Shown here piece after piece: positions 55,540-64,000 of a stretch of 64,000 bases of DNA. The notes beneath the pieces were generated by a model. The model searched no databases. It was not told the origin of the DNA and worked only from the letters and a program-made list of their open reading frames with translations. The position numbers and the translations under genes were made by a program. The DNA is taken from NCBI RefSeq assembly GCF_000007345.1, contig NC_003552.1, positions 434,001 through 498,000 of the forward strand. Direction: 5' to 3'. Positions within the stretch are counted from its first letter, which is position 1, and every line of letters starts with the position of its first letter. The stretch comes from Methanosarcina acetivorans C2A (GTDB lineage: Archaea; Halobacteriota; Methanosarcinia; Methanosarcinales; Methanosarcinaceae).

Positions 55540-56079
55540 ATGACGAATTTGAATGAAGAGAAATGTCTGGTAGCCTATTTTTCGCGTGCTAGCAATAACT
55601 ATGTCAGTGGGAAGATTGTGAATCTGCCGGTAGGTAACACAAAAGTAGTAGCTGGCATGGTTCGGGAAATAACAGGAGCCGATGTTTTCCAGATCGATAC
55701 AGTAAAGTCTTACCCAAAGGATTACTCTGCAACTACCAACGTGGCAAAAAAAGAACTGAATGACAATGCCAGACCGGAGCTTTCCAGCCATGTGGAGAAT
55801 ATGGACTCTTATAATGTGATATTCCTGGGTTACCCTAACTGGTGGGGAACGATGCCGATGCCGGTGTTTACATTCCTGGAAGAATACGACCTTTCCGGAA
55901 AAACTATTGTTCCATTCTGTACACATGAAGGAAGCGGATTTGGCCGCAGTGAAAAAGATATTGCAAAACTTTGCCCGGAAGCAACACTTTTGAAGGGGCT
56001 CTCTATCCATGGCTCTCGTGTAGGTGCAGCGAAAAAAGATGTTACGGATTGGTTGAATAAACTTGGGATTATTTCATAA
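55540..56079 (+). CDS. Flavodoxin family protein
   Basis: 179 residues. The FMN phosphate-binding loop is modified: CLVAYFSRASNNYVSGKIVN. Other landmarks are VFLGYPNWWGTMPMPVFTFL-type residues around 95-115 and GKTIVPFCTHEGSGFGRSEK near 130, typical of the flavodoxin_4 group. It acts as an electron carrier or small flavin oxidoreductase. The ribosome binding site GTGGGAT precedes ATG 55540. It lies between the FMN reductase and an Fe-S aldo/keto reductase. Confidence 0.9.
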   Translation: MTNLNEEKCLVAYFSRASNNYVSGKIVNLPVGNTKVVAGMVREITGADVFQIDTVKSYPKDYSATTNVAKKELNDNARPELSSHVENMDSYNVIFLGYPNWWGTMPMPVFTFLEEYDLSGKTIVPFCTHEGSGFGRSEKDIAKLCPEATLLKGLSIHGSRVGAAKKDVTDWLNKLGIIS

Positions 56080-56126
56080 ATTGTTCGATTAAGGACATTT
56101 ATGAAACATTGAACGGGGGAGATAAA

Positions 56127-57269
56127 ATGGTAAAACGATTAGGTTTTGGCTGTATGAGACTGCCACTTCTGGACAAAGATGATCAGACATCATTTGACAC
56201 AGAAACATTAAACAAATTGGTAGATACGTTTTTGGAAAAAGGATTTACTTACTTTGATACCGCGTATACATATCATGGGTTCAAGAGTGAGGAAGCTGTC
56301 AGAGAGGCTCTGGTAAAAAGGCACAACAGAGATGAATTCGCCCTTGCGACTAAACTTCCACCCAGAATGTTGAAATCAGTGGAAGATCAGGAAAGGATCT
56401 TTAACGAGCAACTGCAAAATTGTGGTGTAGAATTCTTTGATTATTATCTGCTTCACAATGTTGGTGTGAGCGCCTATGAGCAGGCATGTAAGTATGATAC
56501 ATTCGGTTTTGCTTTGAAGAAAAAGGAAGAAGGCAAAATAAAGAATGTGGGTATGTCTTTCCATGACACTCCGGAACTGCTGGATGAGATCCTGACTGCT
56601 CATCCGGAGCTTGATTTTGTGCAGTTGCAGATTAATTACATCGACTAGGAGAATCCAGGTATCCAGTCAAGAAGATGCTATGAAGTTGCAAGGAAACATA
56701 ACAAGCCAATTGTTGTGATGGAACCAATCAAGGGTGGAAACCTTGCATCAGTTCCAAAAAAGGCCGAAGAATTGATGAAAGCATGCGACAAGGATGCTTC
56801 AGTTGCTTCATGGGCAATCAGATTCGCTGCCAGTCAGGAAGGTGTCATGATGGTTCTCAGTGGTATGAATACCATGGAACAGGTTCTTGACAACACATCT
56901 TATATGACAGATTTCAAACCCCTTAACGAGGAAGAATACAGGATCATCGACCAGGTAATTGATATTATAAATGAAAATATTGCGATTCCCTGCACAACCT
57001 GCAGATATTGTGAAGCAGGATGTCCTGAGAATATTGCAATACCGGATTACTTTGCATTATATAATAGTGCAAAGCGTGCTGTAACTGATAATATTTCAAG
57101 TCAGTTTGTTTATTATTTGAACCTTACTTCAAATCATGGCAAGGCTAGCGATTGCATAGATTGTAAGCAATGTGAGGAGGCATGTCCTCAGCATCTGAAG
57201 ATAACGGAGTATCTCAATGATGTGGTAGAGGAATTCGAGGTCGGAGGACCTGCATTACCTACAAAATAA
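56127..57269 (+). CDS. Fe-S aldo/keto reductase with an in-frame UAG (pyrrolysine candidate)
   Basis: 380 codons from ATG 56127 (RBS GGGGGAG). The barrel contains the full tetrad: YFDTAYTYHG (Asp, Tyr), ALATKLPP (Lys), YLLHNVG (His). A TAG at 56646-56648 follows LQINYID and the same frame continues ENPGIQSRRCYEVARKHNKP, then VVMEPIKGGNL. The C-terminus has CTTCRYCEAGCPENIAIP and CIDCKQCEEACPQHLKITEY, eight Cys for two 4Fe-4S clusters. In bacterial relatives the residue at the UAG is, from memory, usually Trp in an N-Y-x-D-W-E motif, so TGG to TAG is one base. Methanosarcina decodes UAG as pyrrolysine, so a full-length protein is possible. Confidence 0.8.
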
Positions 57270-57289
57270 GATAAAAGTGAGGTTTTATC

Positions 57290-58042
57290 TTGAGGATAAG
57301 TGAAACAGCAAACAGGAACCATAAAGAATTATTCCCTGATCACAAATCGACACTTAAAGTAACGGATCCGGAACTTATAGAGGTCTTTGACAATTTTGCT
57401 TTCGATGAAGTAATCAGCTATGGAAATTTAGATACAAAGACCAGAATGATGGTTATTCTGGGCTCGCTGATAGCAAGTCAGACCTTAAGCGAATATAAAG
57501 TAATGCTTGGCGGTGCACTCAATGTAGGAGTAACTCCCATCGAGGTCAAGGAGATTGTATATCAATCCGTACCATATGTGGGAATTGCGAAGATATTTGA
57601 CTTTATCCATGCCACCAATGAAATACTGGAAAGCAGGGGAATTGAACTGCCATTGGAAGGCCAGTCTACAACTTCACCTGAAACACGATTTGAAAAAGGA
57701 CTGGAAGTTCAGAAGGAAATATTTGGCGACATAATCGATAAAATGTACGAGGCAGCACCGGAAAACCAGATCCATATTCAGAAATATCTATCTGCAAATT
57801 GTTTTGGTGATTACTACACCAGAAAAGGTCTGGATGTAAAAACAAGAGAACTCCTTACGTTTTCTATGATCCTGGCACTGGGAGGATGTGAGCCTCAGTT
57901 AAAGGGACATATTCAGGGAAATCTGAATGTCGGAAACGATAAAAAAACACTGCTCAGCACAGTTACTCAGCTATTGCCATATATCGGATATCCAAGAACA
58001 TTGAATGCGATTGCGTGTTTGAACGAAGTGATACCAGAGTAG
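57290..58042 (+). CDS. Carboxymuconolactone decarboxylase family protein, two domains
   Basis: 250 residues with two tandem CMD/AhpD-like helical domains. The first has RMMVILGSLIASQTLSEYKV and the second RELLTFSMILALGGCEPQLK near residue 190. The C-x-x-C-x3-H disulfide of AhpD is absent; one Cys is present in GGCEPQ. The start is TTG 57290, behind GTGAGG. The stop is UAG followed two codons later by UAA. A 3' remnant of a sister gene lies at 50436-50563. These proteins accompany cupins and aldo/keto reductases in many anaerobes; the reaction here is unknown. Confidence 0.85.
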   Translation: MRISETANRNHKELFPDHKSTLKVTDPELIEVFDNFAFDEVISYGNLDTKTRMMVILGSLIASQTLSEYKVMLGGALNVGVTPIEVKEIVYQSVPYVGIAKIFDFIHATNEILESRGIELPLEGQSTTSPETRFEKGLEVQKEIFGDIIDKMYEAAPENQIHIQKYLSANCFGDYYTRKGLDVKTRELLTFSMILALGGCEPQLKGHIQGNLNVGNDKKTLLSTVTQLLPYIGYPRTLNAIACLNEVIPE

Positions 58043-58072
58043 ATTTAATGGTAGATCAAGAGGACAGTTTCA

Positions 58073-58648
58073 ATGAGCGAAAAAGTGTTGAATAAAGACA
58101 TTTTTGAACGTGATAGGTCTGGAGAACCAGTTTCCATAGATGACCCGGAATATCCAAAGTTAAAGGAAGTGATGCTTCGTGCTGCGGAACTAACCACCAG
58201 ATTGAATACTTCAGTTCATGATGAGGATGAAATCAGGAGCCTGTTCAGTGAGTTGATAGGTTCGGAGGTGGATGAATCCTCCCGGGTAACTCCTCCATTC
58301 TATACAGATTTCGGACGAAATATCAAGGTCGGTAAAAATGTGTTTATCAATCATGCATGCACCTTTATGGATAGAGGAGGCATAACAATCGAGGATGACA
58401 CCAAGATAGGACCAAAAGCCAATCTTATCACATCCAATCATCCATTGGATCCAGCCCATAGAAAGGAATTAATTTCAACTCCGATATGGATTAAAAGGAA
58501 TGTATGGATCGGTGCTGCTGCAACTATTTTACCCGGTGTAACTGTCGGAGAGAACTCTGTAATAGCAGCCGCAGCTGTAGTTACACAAGATGTTCCTCCT
58601 AACACAGTCGTGGCTGGCGTACCAGCAAAAGTTATCAGAACATTGTAA
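58073..58648 (+). CDS. Maltose/galactoside O-acetyltransferase-like, left-handed beta helix
   Basis: 191 residues. The N-terminal helical part (ELTTRLNTSVHDEDEIRSLF) and hexapeptide repeats are typical of the sugar O-acetyltransferase (LacA/Maa) family. The catalytic His is in TSNHPLDPAHRKE near residue 125. The tail has IWIKRNVWIGAAATILPGVT, NSVIAAAAVVTQDVPPN and VVAGVPAKVIR, the family ending. It follows the decarboxylase gene by 30 bp and is probably the last gene of that operon. The acceptor substrate is unknown. Confidence 0.9.
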   Translation: MSEKVLNKDIFERDRSGEPVSIDDPEYPKLKEVMLRAAELTTRLNTSVHDEDEIRSLFSELIGSEVDESSRVTPPFYTDFGRNIKVGKNVFINHACTFMDRGGITIEDDTKIGPKANLITSNHPLDPAHRKELISTPIWIKRNVWIGAAATILPGVTVGENSVIAAAAVVTQDVPPNTVVAGVPAKVIRTL

Positions 58649-58685
58649 TGTTTAGCCCTATATACTAGTATTTTTATTACATGGA

Positions 58686-58699
58686 TGACTGACCACTCA
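58686..58699. promoter_or_regulatory. TetR-type operator at the DUF3737 promoter
   Basis: TGACTGACCACTCA, about 30 bp centre to centre from the TATA-like TATATACT at 58659-58666, the same geometry as at the TetR and cupin promoters. Confidence 0.5.
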
Positions 58700-58802
58700 C
58701 TCACTATCTATATTGATTAGTTAAAAACTCGCCAGACATGATTCCTTTTGATAAATTGGAATCATTCTTCAAAGAAAATCCAGGATAAAAACAGGTTCAA
58801 AT

Positions 58803-59892
58803 ATGAGTCAAAACACTAAAGACGTCTTAGAAATAATGCAAGCAAGTGAATCAATTCCCTTCGATAATACTCAATATAAAAAGAGTTCCTATGTTTGCTC
58901 CAAGACGACTGAATTATCCGCAAAGTTCAACACTCCAATCAGTGTTGAACAAAAACAAGAACAAATAAATGAATTTAAAGACCTGAAAATGGATAAAGAG
59001 CGTGCCCTGTATGGTATAAATAACGCAACAATCACTCATTGTATCTTTGGCGGCCCTCGCGATGGAGAATCTGCTTTAAAGGAAAGCGCAGACATATACG
59101 TTTCAGATTGTGACTTCAGGCTTCGTTATCCTTTCTGGCATGTCAGGGACGCTCAAATTGAAAATAGTCGTATGACAGATACATGCCGTGCTGCATTGGT
59201 ATGGCAAACAGGTGACAATAAAAGAAAGTCATATGGAAGGCATTAAAGCTGTACGGGAATGTGAGGATGTCACTATTGAAAACTGTAATATTCAATCATC
59301 CGAATTTGGATGGTTATCACACAGAATGATAATAAAGAATACAGAGCTTGAGTCTGAATATCCGTTTTTCTACAGCTCAGATATCCTGCTTGATAACTTT
59401 ATATTGAATGGTAAATACTCTTTTCAGTATGTGAAAAATGTTGAAATCAGGGATTCCTGTCTGGATACAAAGGATGCTTTCTGGCACAGCAAAAATGTCA
59501 CTGTCTCAAACAGTATAGTAAAAGGCGAATATCTGGGTTGGTACTCCGAAAATCTCAAACTGATCCGGTGTAAAATTATCGGAACTCAGCCGCTTTGTTA
59601 TGCAAAAGGTCTGATTCTGGAAGATTGCGAAATGATTGGTTGTGATCTTGCCTTTGAATACAGTGAGGTTCATGCTGTAATTACAGGTTCGATAACAAGT
59701 GTAAAAAATCCGTGCAGCGGACATATCAGTGCGGATTCAATTGGGGAAGTAATATTGGATGAGAATCAACCAGTAGACGTTTCATGTGTAATTGAAGGCC
59801 GGAGCGAGCTGAATAAAGAAGAAATTCAAAATTCAGATAATTGTAATGGAAATTTATTCAACAATAAGGATTTTCCTGTGCAAGAGACATAG
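58803..59892 (+). pseudogene. DUF3737 family protein with a single-base frameshift
   Basis: The first part (to about 59205) reads MDKERALYGINNATITHCIF and FWHVRDAQIENSRMTDTCRA. After one extra T at about 59199 the frame changes and continues WYGKQVTIKESHMEGIKAVR, then repeated beta-helix rungs such as DSCLDTKDAFWHSKNVTVSN, to the stop at 59892. Without the extra base the gene would encode about 362 residues of the DUF3737 parallel beta-helix family, of unknown function. It lies behind a TetR-type operator. Confidence 0.8.
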
Positions 59893-59910
59893 CAAAGTGA
59901 GGCCTTATCT

Positions 59911-60819
59911 ATGAAAATGATTCCTGAATATAATGGCATAAAATGGATGTTAATTTGTTTAGGAGTATTTTTACTAGCAATTTTAGCGACAGGATGTATT
60001 GAACAAAATAACATTGATCAAAGAGCCATCAGTAATCAATCAGAAATGAATTCATCCGAAAAAACAGTTTCAACAGAGCCGGAGCATGGTCTGGCTTTAT
60101 CGGAGATGAGCGTTAAAATCACTTCACAGGGCCATATAGCGACGTTCCAACTATATGATACGGTTGCCGCCAAAGAATTGTATGAACAATTGCCACTGGA
60201 ATTAGATCTAACGAATTTCCGAGATGCACAGTGGATGTTCTACCCACCAAAGAAACTTAATGCTACTGCACAAGAGGCTTATCATGACGGTAAAAAGGGC
60301 GAACTCAGCTACTATGATCCATGGGGTGATGTGTTCATGCTCTATGAGGATTTCTATGCTGGTGACGAGATGCACCGTTTAGGCATATGCATCAATGGAA
60401 TAGATGAGATTGTCAATATGTCAGGTAGCATGCAGATAGAAAAAAATGAACTTAGTCAAGAAGAGGGGGAAACAAAAATGAGAATCAGTATTCAAGCAAA
60501 TGGAGAAACAACGATTTATGAGCTCAATGACGGGAAAGCTGCAAAAGAACTCTATGAACAGTTGCCATTGACGATCGATGTTGAAGACTACAGCAATAAT
60601 GAAAAGATATTTTATCCACCCAAGAAACTTGATACAACTAACACACCTATGGCAAATGCACAGTTTGGAACGCTTGCATATTATGCTCCATGGGAGGACG
60701 TGGTAATGTTTTATGATAGATTTGGCTCTGCAGGCGGTTTATATGAGTTAGGGACTGTCATATCAGGCGGCGAGCATATCAAAAATATGTCAGGCACGAT
60801 ACTGATCGAGAAAGTGTAA
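59911..60819 (+). CDS. Lipoprotein with two cyclophilin-like domains
   Basis: 302 residues. Lipoprotein signal: hydrophobic stretch then LLAILATGC (lipidated Cys near residue 29). Two repeats of a cyclophilin-like domain follow (about 70-178 and 185-302), each with T-x-x-A-K-E-L-Y-E-Q-L-P, F-Y-P-P-K-K-L and a Y-Y-x-P-W-x-D-V-x-M segment. Such domains (the PF18050-like group) are usually single; the tandem makes this protein unusual. An A at the C-terminal repeat's start (TKMRISIQANGE) looks like a fused second gene start. It lies on the outside of the membrane; function unknown. Confidence 0.8.
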   Translation: MKMIPEYNGIKWMLICLGVFLLAILATGCIEQNNIDQRAISNQSEMNSSEKTVSTEPEHGLALSEMSVKITSQGHIATFQLYDTVAAKELYEQLPLELDLTNFRDAQWMFYPPKKLNATAQEAYHDGKKGELSYYDPWGDVFMLYEDFYAGDEMHRLGICINGIDEIVNMSGSMQIEKNELSQEEGETKMRISIQANGETTIYELNDGKAAKELYEQLPLTIDVEDYSNNEKIFYPPKKLDTTNTPMANAQFGTLAYYAPWEDVVMFYDRFGSAGGLYELGTVISGGEHIKNMSGTILIEKV

Positions 60820-60923
60820 ACATAGGCAAAATCGCGGTCGAGAAATGACCAAAACCAATAATCAAGGGATCAACTATGTGGGCCTTGGAATGCTTTAAAA
60901 AGCCTGTAAACGGTTACTAAATT

Positions 60924-60935
60924 GTAATTAATTAT
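60924..60935. promoter_or_regulatory. GTAATTAATTA element downstream of the HxlR gene
   Basis: GTAATTAATTAT, 11 of 12 bases identical to the perfect palindrome at 61498-61509. The two sites bracket the HxlR gene. Confidence 0.35.
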
Positions 60936-61075
60936 CAGGCACGGTTAGAGAATTTAAATAAAGCTATTTATTTGATTTATTTTTTCCACATATGGTGACT
61001 CGATGAACAAAAATGGTTAAGTTTAAATAATGTAATAAAGGAAAGTTGTATAAATAATTTATAAAAGAGTTAAAA

Positions 61076-61501
61076 TCATTTTATATTTAAGCAAACTCTT
61101 ATCTTTTTTTTAGATTCTTCTCTTAGCTTAGAACAGTGTTCATTATTTATATCTACTGTATCTAAAGCAAAATCAAACAGTTCGAAGATTATCTTATTTA
61201 GTTTAAGACCTTTTTCAGTTAAAAAGTACCCCGTATGAAAGGGATTAGAATTTACTACTTTTTTTTCAATTATACCTTTCTTTTCTAATTCTTTCAATCG
61301 TTCGGAGAGAACTTTACTACTTAAAGCGGGATTAAGTTCCAATAAGTCTTTAAAATGGTTGCGATTACAAAATAGCCCTTTAATTATTTTAACACTCCAT
61401 TTTTTCCCAAGATAGTCAAAGGTTTCATCAATGGTTCGATATACTTCGTCGAAATAATAGTCCTTTTGAGTCGTACTAACTCCCCCATTACCAAATAGTA
61501 A
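61076..61501 (-). CDS. HxlR-family winged-helix regulator, start unclear
   Basis: The readable protein extends well upstream of the first usual start codon: TTQKDYYFDEVYRTIDETFD, LGKKWSVKIIKGLFCNRNHF, then LNPALSSKVLSERLKELEKK and NPFHTGYFLTEKGLKLNKII, a clean HxlR winged helix. No ATG, GTG or TTG precedes this in frame after the UAA at 61502-61504. An ATG lies in another frame (61488), so one base may have been gained or lost near 61475. Starting at TTG 61342 would remove the first helices. HxlR proteins often sense reactive electrophiles, which would fit the island, but the ligand is unknown. Confidence 0.7.
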   Translation of the reverse strand, partial: LLFGNGGVSTTQKDYYFDEVYRTIDETFDYLGKKWSVKIIKGLFCNRNHFKDLLELNPALSSKVLSERLKELEKKGIIEKKVVNSNPFHTGYFLTEKGLKLNKIIFELFDFALDTVDINNEHCSKLREESKKKIRVCLNIK

Positions 61502-61509
61502 TTAATTAC
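61498..61509. promoter_or_regulatory. Perfect 12-bp palindrome at the HxlR 5' end
   Basis: GTAATTAATTAC, flanked by a direct repeat CCAAATAG/CCAAATGG. It is a plausible HxlR operator, positioned at the gene start. Confidence 0.45.
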
Positions 61510-61679
61510 CAAATGGTTACAAAAATTACTTAAAATTAGTTTAATATTTCCTTATATTTAATTTATTATCCATTATAAGAGTATGACTGTTATGTATTTG
61601 AACCCAGAGGGAGTAAGGTCGGGGAAGGGGAGTTCTAATCGTCACGCCCTTAAGAGGAATAAATACAGGGATCTAAAAA

Positions 61680-61862
61680 TTGAAAGCTGTCGTATATAAT
61701 GAATCAAAATAGATCGGCGTAGTTTGATAATTGGAGAACAAGCAAAGCCCAAGTTTCAGTGAGCATAGGATCTCCTTTTATGAACTGCCTGAAGCCTACA
61801 GGCAGTTTGACCAGCATGCAAACAGCCATACAAAGAATGGTCAAAACTCAAAAGTTATATTT
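61680..61862 (+). pseudogene. Zinc alcohol dehydrogenase remnant, internally deleted
   Basis: It begins like the intact gene at 63558 (LKAVVYNESK, against MKAVVYKGPR), then stops. From about 61735 it resumes as the C-terminus of the same family (EQAKPKF, then HRISFYELPEAYRQFDQHAN), ending at a UAA. About 300 codons in between are gone. It shows that a second zinc dehydrogenase of this type once preceded the SDR gene. Confidence 0.7.
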
Positions 61863-62127
61863 TAAAAACAAGAGCTTTAGGAAGACACTATCGAAGAATG
61901 CTATTGAAAGCACACATCCTAAAGACATTATCAAAAGTACTATCAGATAAACACTATCTGAAAAATACAAGATAGGACCAAAGAGCTACTAAATGTATTT
62001 TCTACACATAAGGAGAATTGAGCTCGCCGGGAATAGAAATTCCTAGTGGAACTTTATAGTGAATATTATAAGCTTACAATATATTATTAGTCCCGTTTTT
62101 CATAAATGCAAAAATAGGGGGAAAAGA

Positions 62128-62898
62128 ATGGCTATTAACGAGACTAAGCAATTTTTGGGGAAAGTTGCATTCGTTACCGGAGGGGCGACCGGCATTGGTC
62201 AGGCCACTGCGGTAGCTTTTGCTCGTGAGGGCGCTAATGTGGCACTGACTTATCACAATCAAGGGGCTGAACAGACTGTTCGTAGGATTGAAGAACTTGG
62301 CGGACAAGCATTAGCCATCAAGTGCGACGTGATACGTGAGGAAGATGTGAAAAATGCTATAGAAAAGATCATCCAAACATTCGGTCAGCTTGATTACGCT
62401 TTTAACAATGCCGGCATTGAAGGAAAAACCGTAATAACCGCTGAATATCCGGTTGAAGAGTGGAACCGGGTCATTGCCACTAATCTCACAGGAGTCTTCC
62501 TCTGTATGAAGTATGAGATTCCGCAGATGCTTAAGCAAGGTGCCGGAGCAATTGTAAATTGTTCCTCCGGGGCCGGACTGACCGGTTTTCCAGATATCTC
62601 ACCATATGTTGCCAGTAAGCATGGGGTGGTAGGGCTTACAAAAACAGCTGCTCTTGATTATGCCAAGTCAAATATCCGGATCAATGCAGTCTGTCCTGGA
62701 ATGACCGACACTCCGATGATGGAACGGTATAGCGGGGGCACTCCCGAGGGTTACGAAAAAATAATCGAGCAGGAGCCAATCGGAAGAATGGGCAGGCCCG
62801 AGGAGATCGCCATTGCGGTTCTGTGGCTTTGTTCAGATGCAGCTTCCTTTGTGACCGGAGATGTGATGCGTGTTGACGGAGGACAGTTAGCGCACTAA
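62128..62898 (+). CDS. Short-chain dehydrogenase/reductase
   Basis: 256 residues, classical SDR. The NAD(P) loop is GGATGIGQ (residues about 19-26), NNAGIEG follows near 96, and the catalytic Ser, Tyr and Lys lie in [12 protein letters not shown] and [12 protein letters not shown]. The segment [13 protein letters not shown] near residue 190 and the end [15 protein letters not shown] are typical. ATG 62128 with GGGGGAAAAG just upstream is the start; the longer frame is not needed. Codon use is relatively GC-rich. The gene precedes a cupin and a zinc dehydrogenase gene; substrate unknown. Confidence 0.9.
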   Translation: MAINETKQFLGKVAFVTGGATGIGQATAVAFAREGANVALTYHNQGAEQTVRRIEELGGQALAIKCDVIREEDVKNAIEKIIQTFGQLDYAFNNAGIEGKTVITAEYPVEEWNRVIATNLTGVFLCMKYEIPQMLKQGAGAIVNCSSGAGLTGFPDISPYVASKHGVVGLTKTAALDYAKSNIRINAVCPGMTDTPMMERYSGGTPEGYEKIIEQEPIGRMGRPEEIAIAVLWLCSDAASFVTGDVMRVDGGQLAH

Positions 62899-63068
62899 CG
62901 GCACATCCCATACTACTTAGAATTTTGGATCAAGATCGGTGTTAATGGTCATTGGGCTTACTACTTGCTTCCGTTCTTTGGAACATGTAATGTCGGCAAT
63001 TATCGGTAACTTCCATATGGTGCTGAAAAGAAAGTAGTATCACGAAAAAATTTGAAGGAGAATAAATC

Positions 63069-63494
63069 ATGAATAAATCAAACAATTTAAGTGAAAGTGT
63101 AATCTTCCCGAAAGGAGAAGAACTTCCGGAAATGTTCAGCAAGTATTTTTCAGGTAAAGCATGGCTTAGCATGCTGGTGCCAAGAGATAATGAATTTAAT
63201 TGTCCAATAGGCAATGTAACGTTTGAACCAGGTTGTCGGAATAACTGGCATAAGCATCCGGGCGGACAGATTCTGTTAGTAACAGGCGGACGTGGTTACT
63301 ATCAGGAAGAAGGAAAGCTTGCACAGGAACTTAATCCAGGTGATATAGTAAAAATTCATCCGAATGTGAAACACTGGCATGGAGCAGCACATGATAGCTG
63401 GTTCGTACACCTTTCCGTTGAGACGAATGTTAGTGCAGGTACGGCCGAATGGCTTGAACCCGTAACTGATGAAGAATATAACAAGTTAGAATAA
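63069..63494 (+). CDS. Cupin-domain protein, paralogue of 50776-51201
   Basis: 141 residues, more than 80 percent identical to the first cupin over the full length, including NNWHKHPGGQILLVTGGRGY and VKHWHGAAHDSWFVHLSVE with the metal-binding His residues. A GAAGGAGA ribosome binding site lies 8 bp upstream. A zinc alcohol dehydrogenase gene follows, as after the first cupin, so the cupin-dehydrogenase pairing occurs twice. No TetR-type palindrome is present upstream here. Confidence 0.85.
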   Translation: MNKSNNLSESVIFPKGEELPEMFSKYFSGKAWLSMLVPRDNEFNCPIGNVTFEPGCRNNWHKHPGGQILLVTGGRGYYQEEGKLAQELNPGDIVKIHPNVKHWHGAAHDSWFVHLSVETNVSAGTAEWLEPVTDEEYNKLE

Positions 63495-63557
63495 CTCAGA
63501 ATACGATATTCTTGTAAAATAATACTATTTATACAAAATCCAATATGGGGGGCTAAA

Positions 63558-64000
63558 ATGAAAGCCGTGGTATATAAAGGACCAAGAAATGTAGATGTTG
63601 AAGAAGTTAAAAAACCAGAAATAGAGAAGCCAACTGACGTAATTATAAAAGTGACAAGTAGTGGAATCTGTGGAAGTGATTTACATCTATATGATGGCCA
63701 TGGTCCTGACGGATTAGGAACAATTTTAGGACATGAACCAATGGGAGTTGTTGAAGAGGTTGGAGATGCAGTTGAGCTAGTTAAACCTGGTGATAGGGTA
63801 GTAATACCATTTAATGTTGCATGTGGATCTTGTTTGAACTGTATCAGAGGTTTAACCAATATGTGTCTTACCATGAATCCAGACGCAGCTATAGCAAACT
63901 ATGGATATCCTGGAGCGGGACCATATGCTGGTGGACAAGCTGAGTACCTGAGAGTTCCTTATGGAGATTGGGCTTGCTTAAAATTACCCGGTGAGCCGGG
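63558..64000 (+). CDS. Zinc-dependent alcohol dehydrogenase (3' part outside the window)
   Basis: The first 147 codons of a medium-chain zinc dehydrogenase of the formaldehyde/threonine dehydrogenase-like branch: MKAVVYKGPRNVDVEEVKKP, SSGICGSDLHLYDGHGP (catalytic Cys, Asp), LGHEPMGVVEEVGD (His, Glu), and VACGSCLNCIRGLTNMC with the structural zinc Cys residues. ATG 63558 follows GGGGGGC. The rest runs off the right edge. A deleted relative lies at 61680-61862. Confidence 0.85.
   Translation, partial: MKAVVYKGPRNVDVEEVKKPEIEKPTDVIIKVTSSGICGSDLHLYDGHGPDGLGTILGHEPMGVVEEVGDAVELVKPGDRVVIPFNVACGSCLNCIRGLTNMCLTMNPDAAIANYGYPGAGPYAGGQAEYLRVPYGDWACLKLPGEP

Overview
The window looks like a chromosomal segment of a Methanosarcina species. 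The evidence is archaeal: TATA-box promoters with short purine-rich ribosome binding sites, an archaeal-type UMP kinase, ribose-1,5-bisphosphate isomerase, an FmdE-family protein, a FilR1/DUF1724-type methanogen regulator, a broken piece of the acetyl-CoA decarbonylase/synthase delta subunit (CdhD), a fragment of archaeal FEN1, and one gene with an in-frame UAG where pyrrolysine decoding is the natural explanation.

Layout. 1-14.4 kb is mostly housekeeping: a DUF362 lipoprotein and a TetR regulator, a LarC-like protein and a 595-residue unknown, pyrH, a MacB/LolD-type ABC exporter split by a RelBE-type toxin-antitoxin pair, ribose-1,5-bisphosphate isomerase, a regulator, two sibling structured small RNAs, and an fmdE-trmO pair. 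14.7-36.5 kb holds four consecutive giant genes for secreted, membrane-anchored CobN/BchH-like (class I chelatase-like) proteins, followed by a ZIP metal transporter. 36.6-49 kb is a mobile-element scrapyard: a complete and a truncated copy of one IS, an IS481-like element, at least three MITE-like elements, a dispersed repeat, and fragments of fen1, cdhD, dsrE, an RND exporter and a CDF transporter. Embedded in it (40.9-44.8 kb) is an intact group of desulforedoxin-like cysteine-rich proteins around an ECF transporter T subunit and ATPase. 50.6-64 kb is a redox island of bacterial flavour: cupins, zinc alcohol dehydrogenases, Fe-S aldo/keto reductases, flavodoxins, a carboxymuconolactone decarboxylase, an acetyltransferase, DUF3737, a cyclophilin-like lipoprotein, an HxlR regulator and an SDR. 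Several of these are frameshifted, interrupted or present as remnants of earlier copies.

How it works together. The best candidate for an undescribed system is the surface CobN-like array plus the ECF/cysteine-rich island. Three CobN-like promoters share an upstream palindrome at fixed distance from the TATA box. Two of them also carry a second box (AAATAAAGTTTACTTTA type) that recurs at the ECF transporter gene about 11-17 kb away. I infer a metal or tetrapyrrole acquisition regulon with surface binding or de-metallation, envelope transport and cytoplasmic cysteine-rich carriers; the ligand is unknown. Separately, a palindrome of the form TGACTGAYYASTCA sits at the predicted transcription start of the TetR gene (1.75 kb), of the cupin gene (50.65 kb) and of the DUF3737 gene (58.69 kb). 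This suggests that the TetR protein, or a close relative, controls the redox island.
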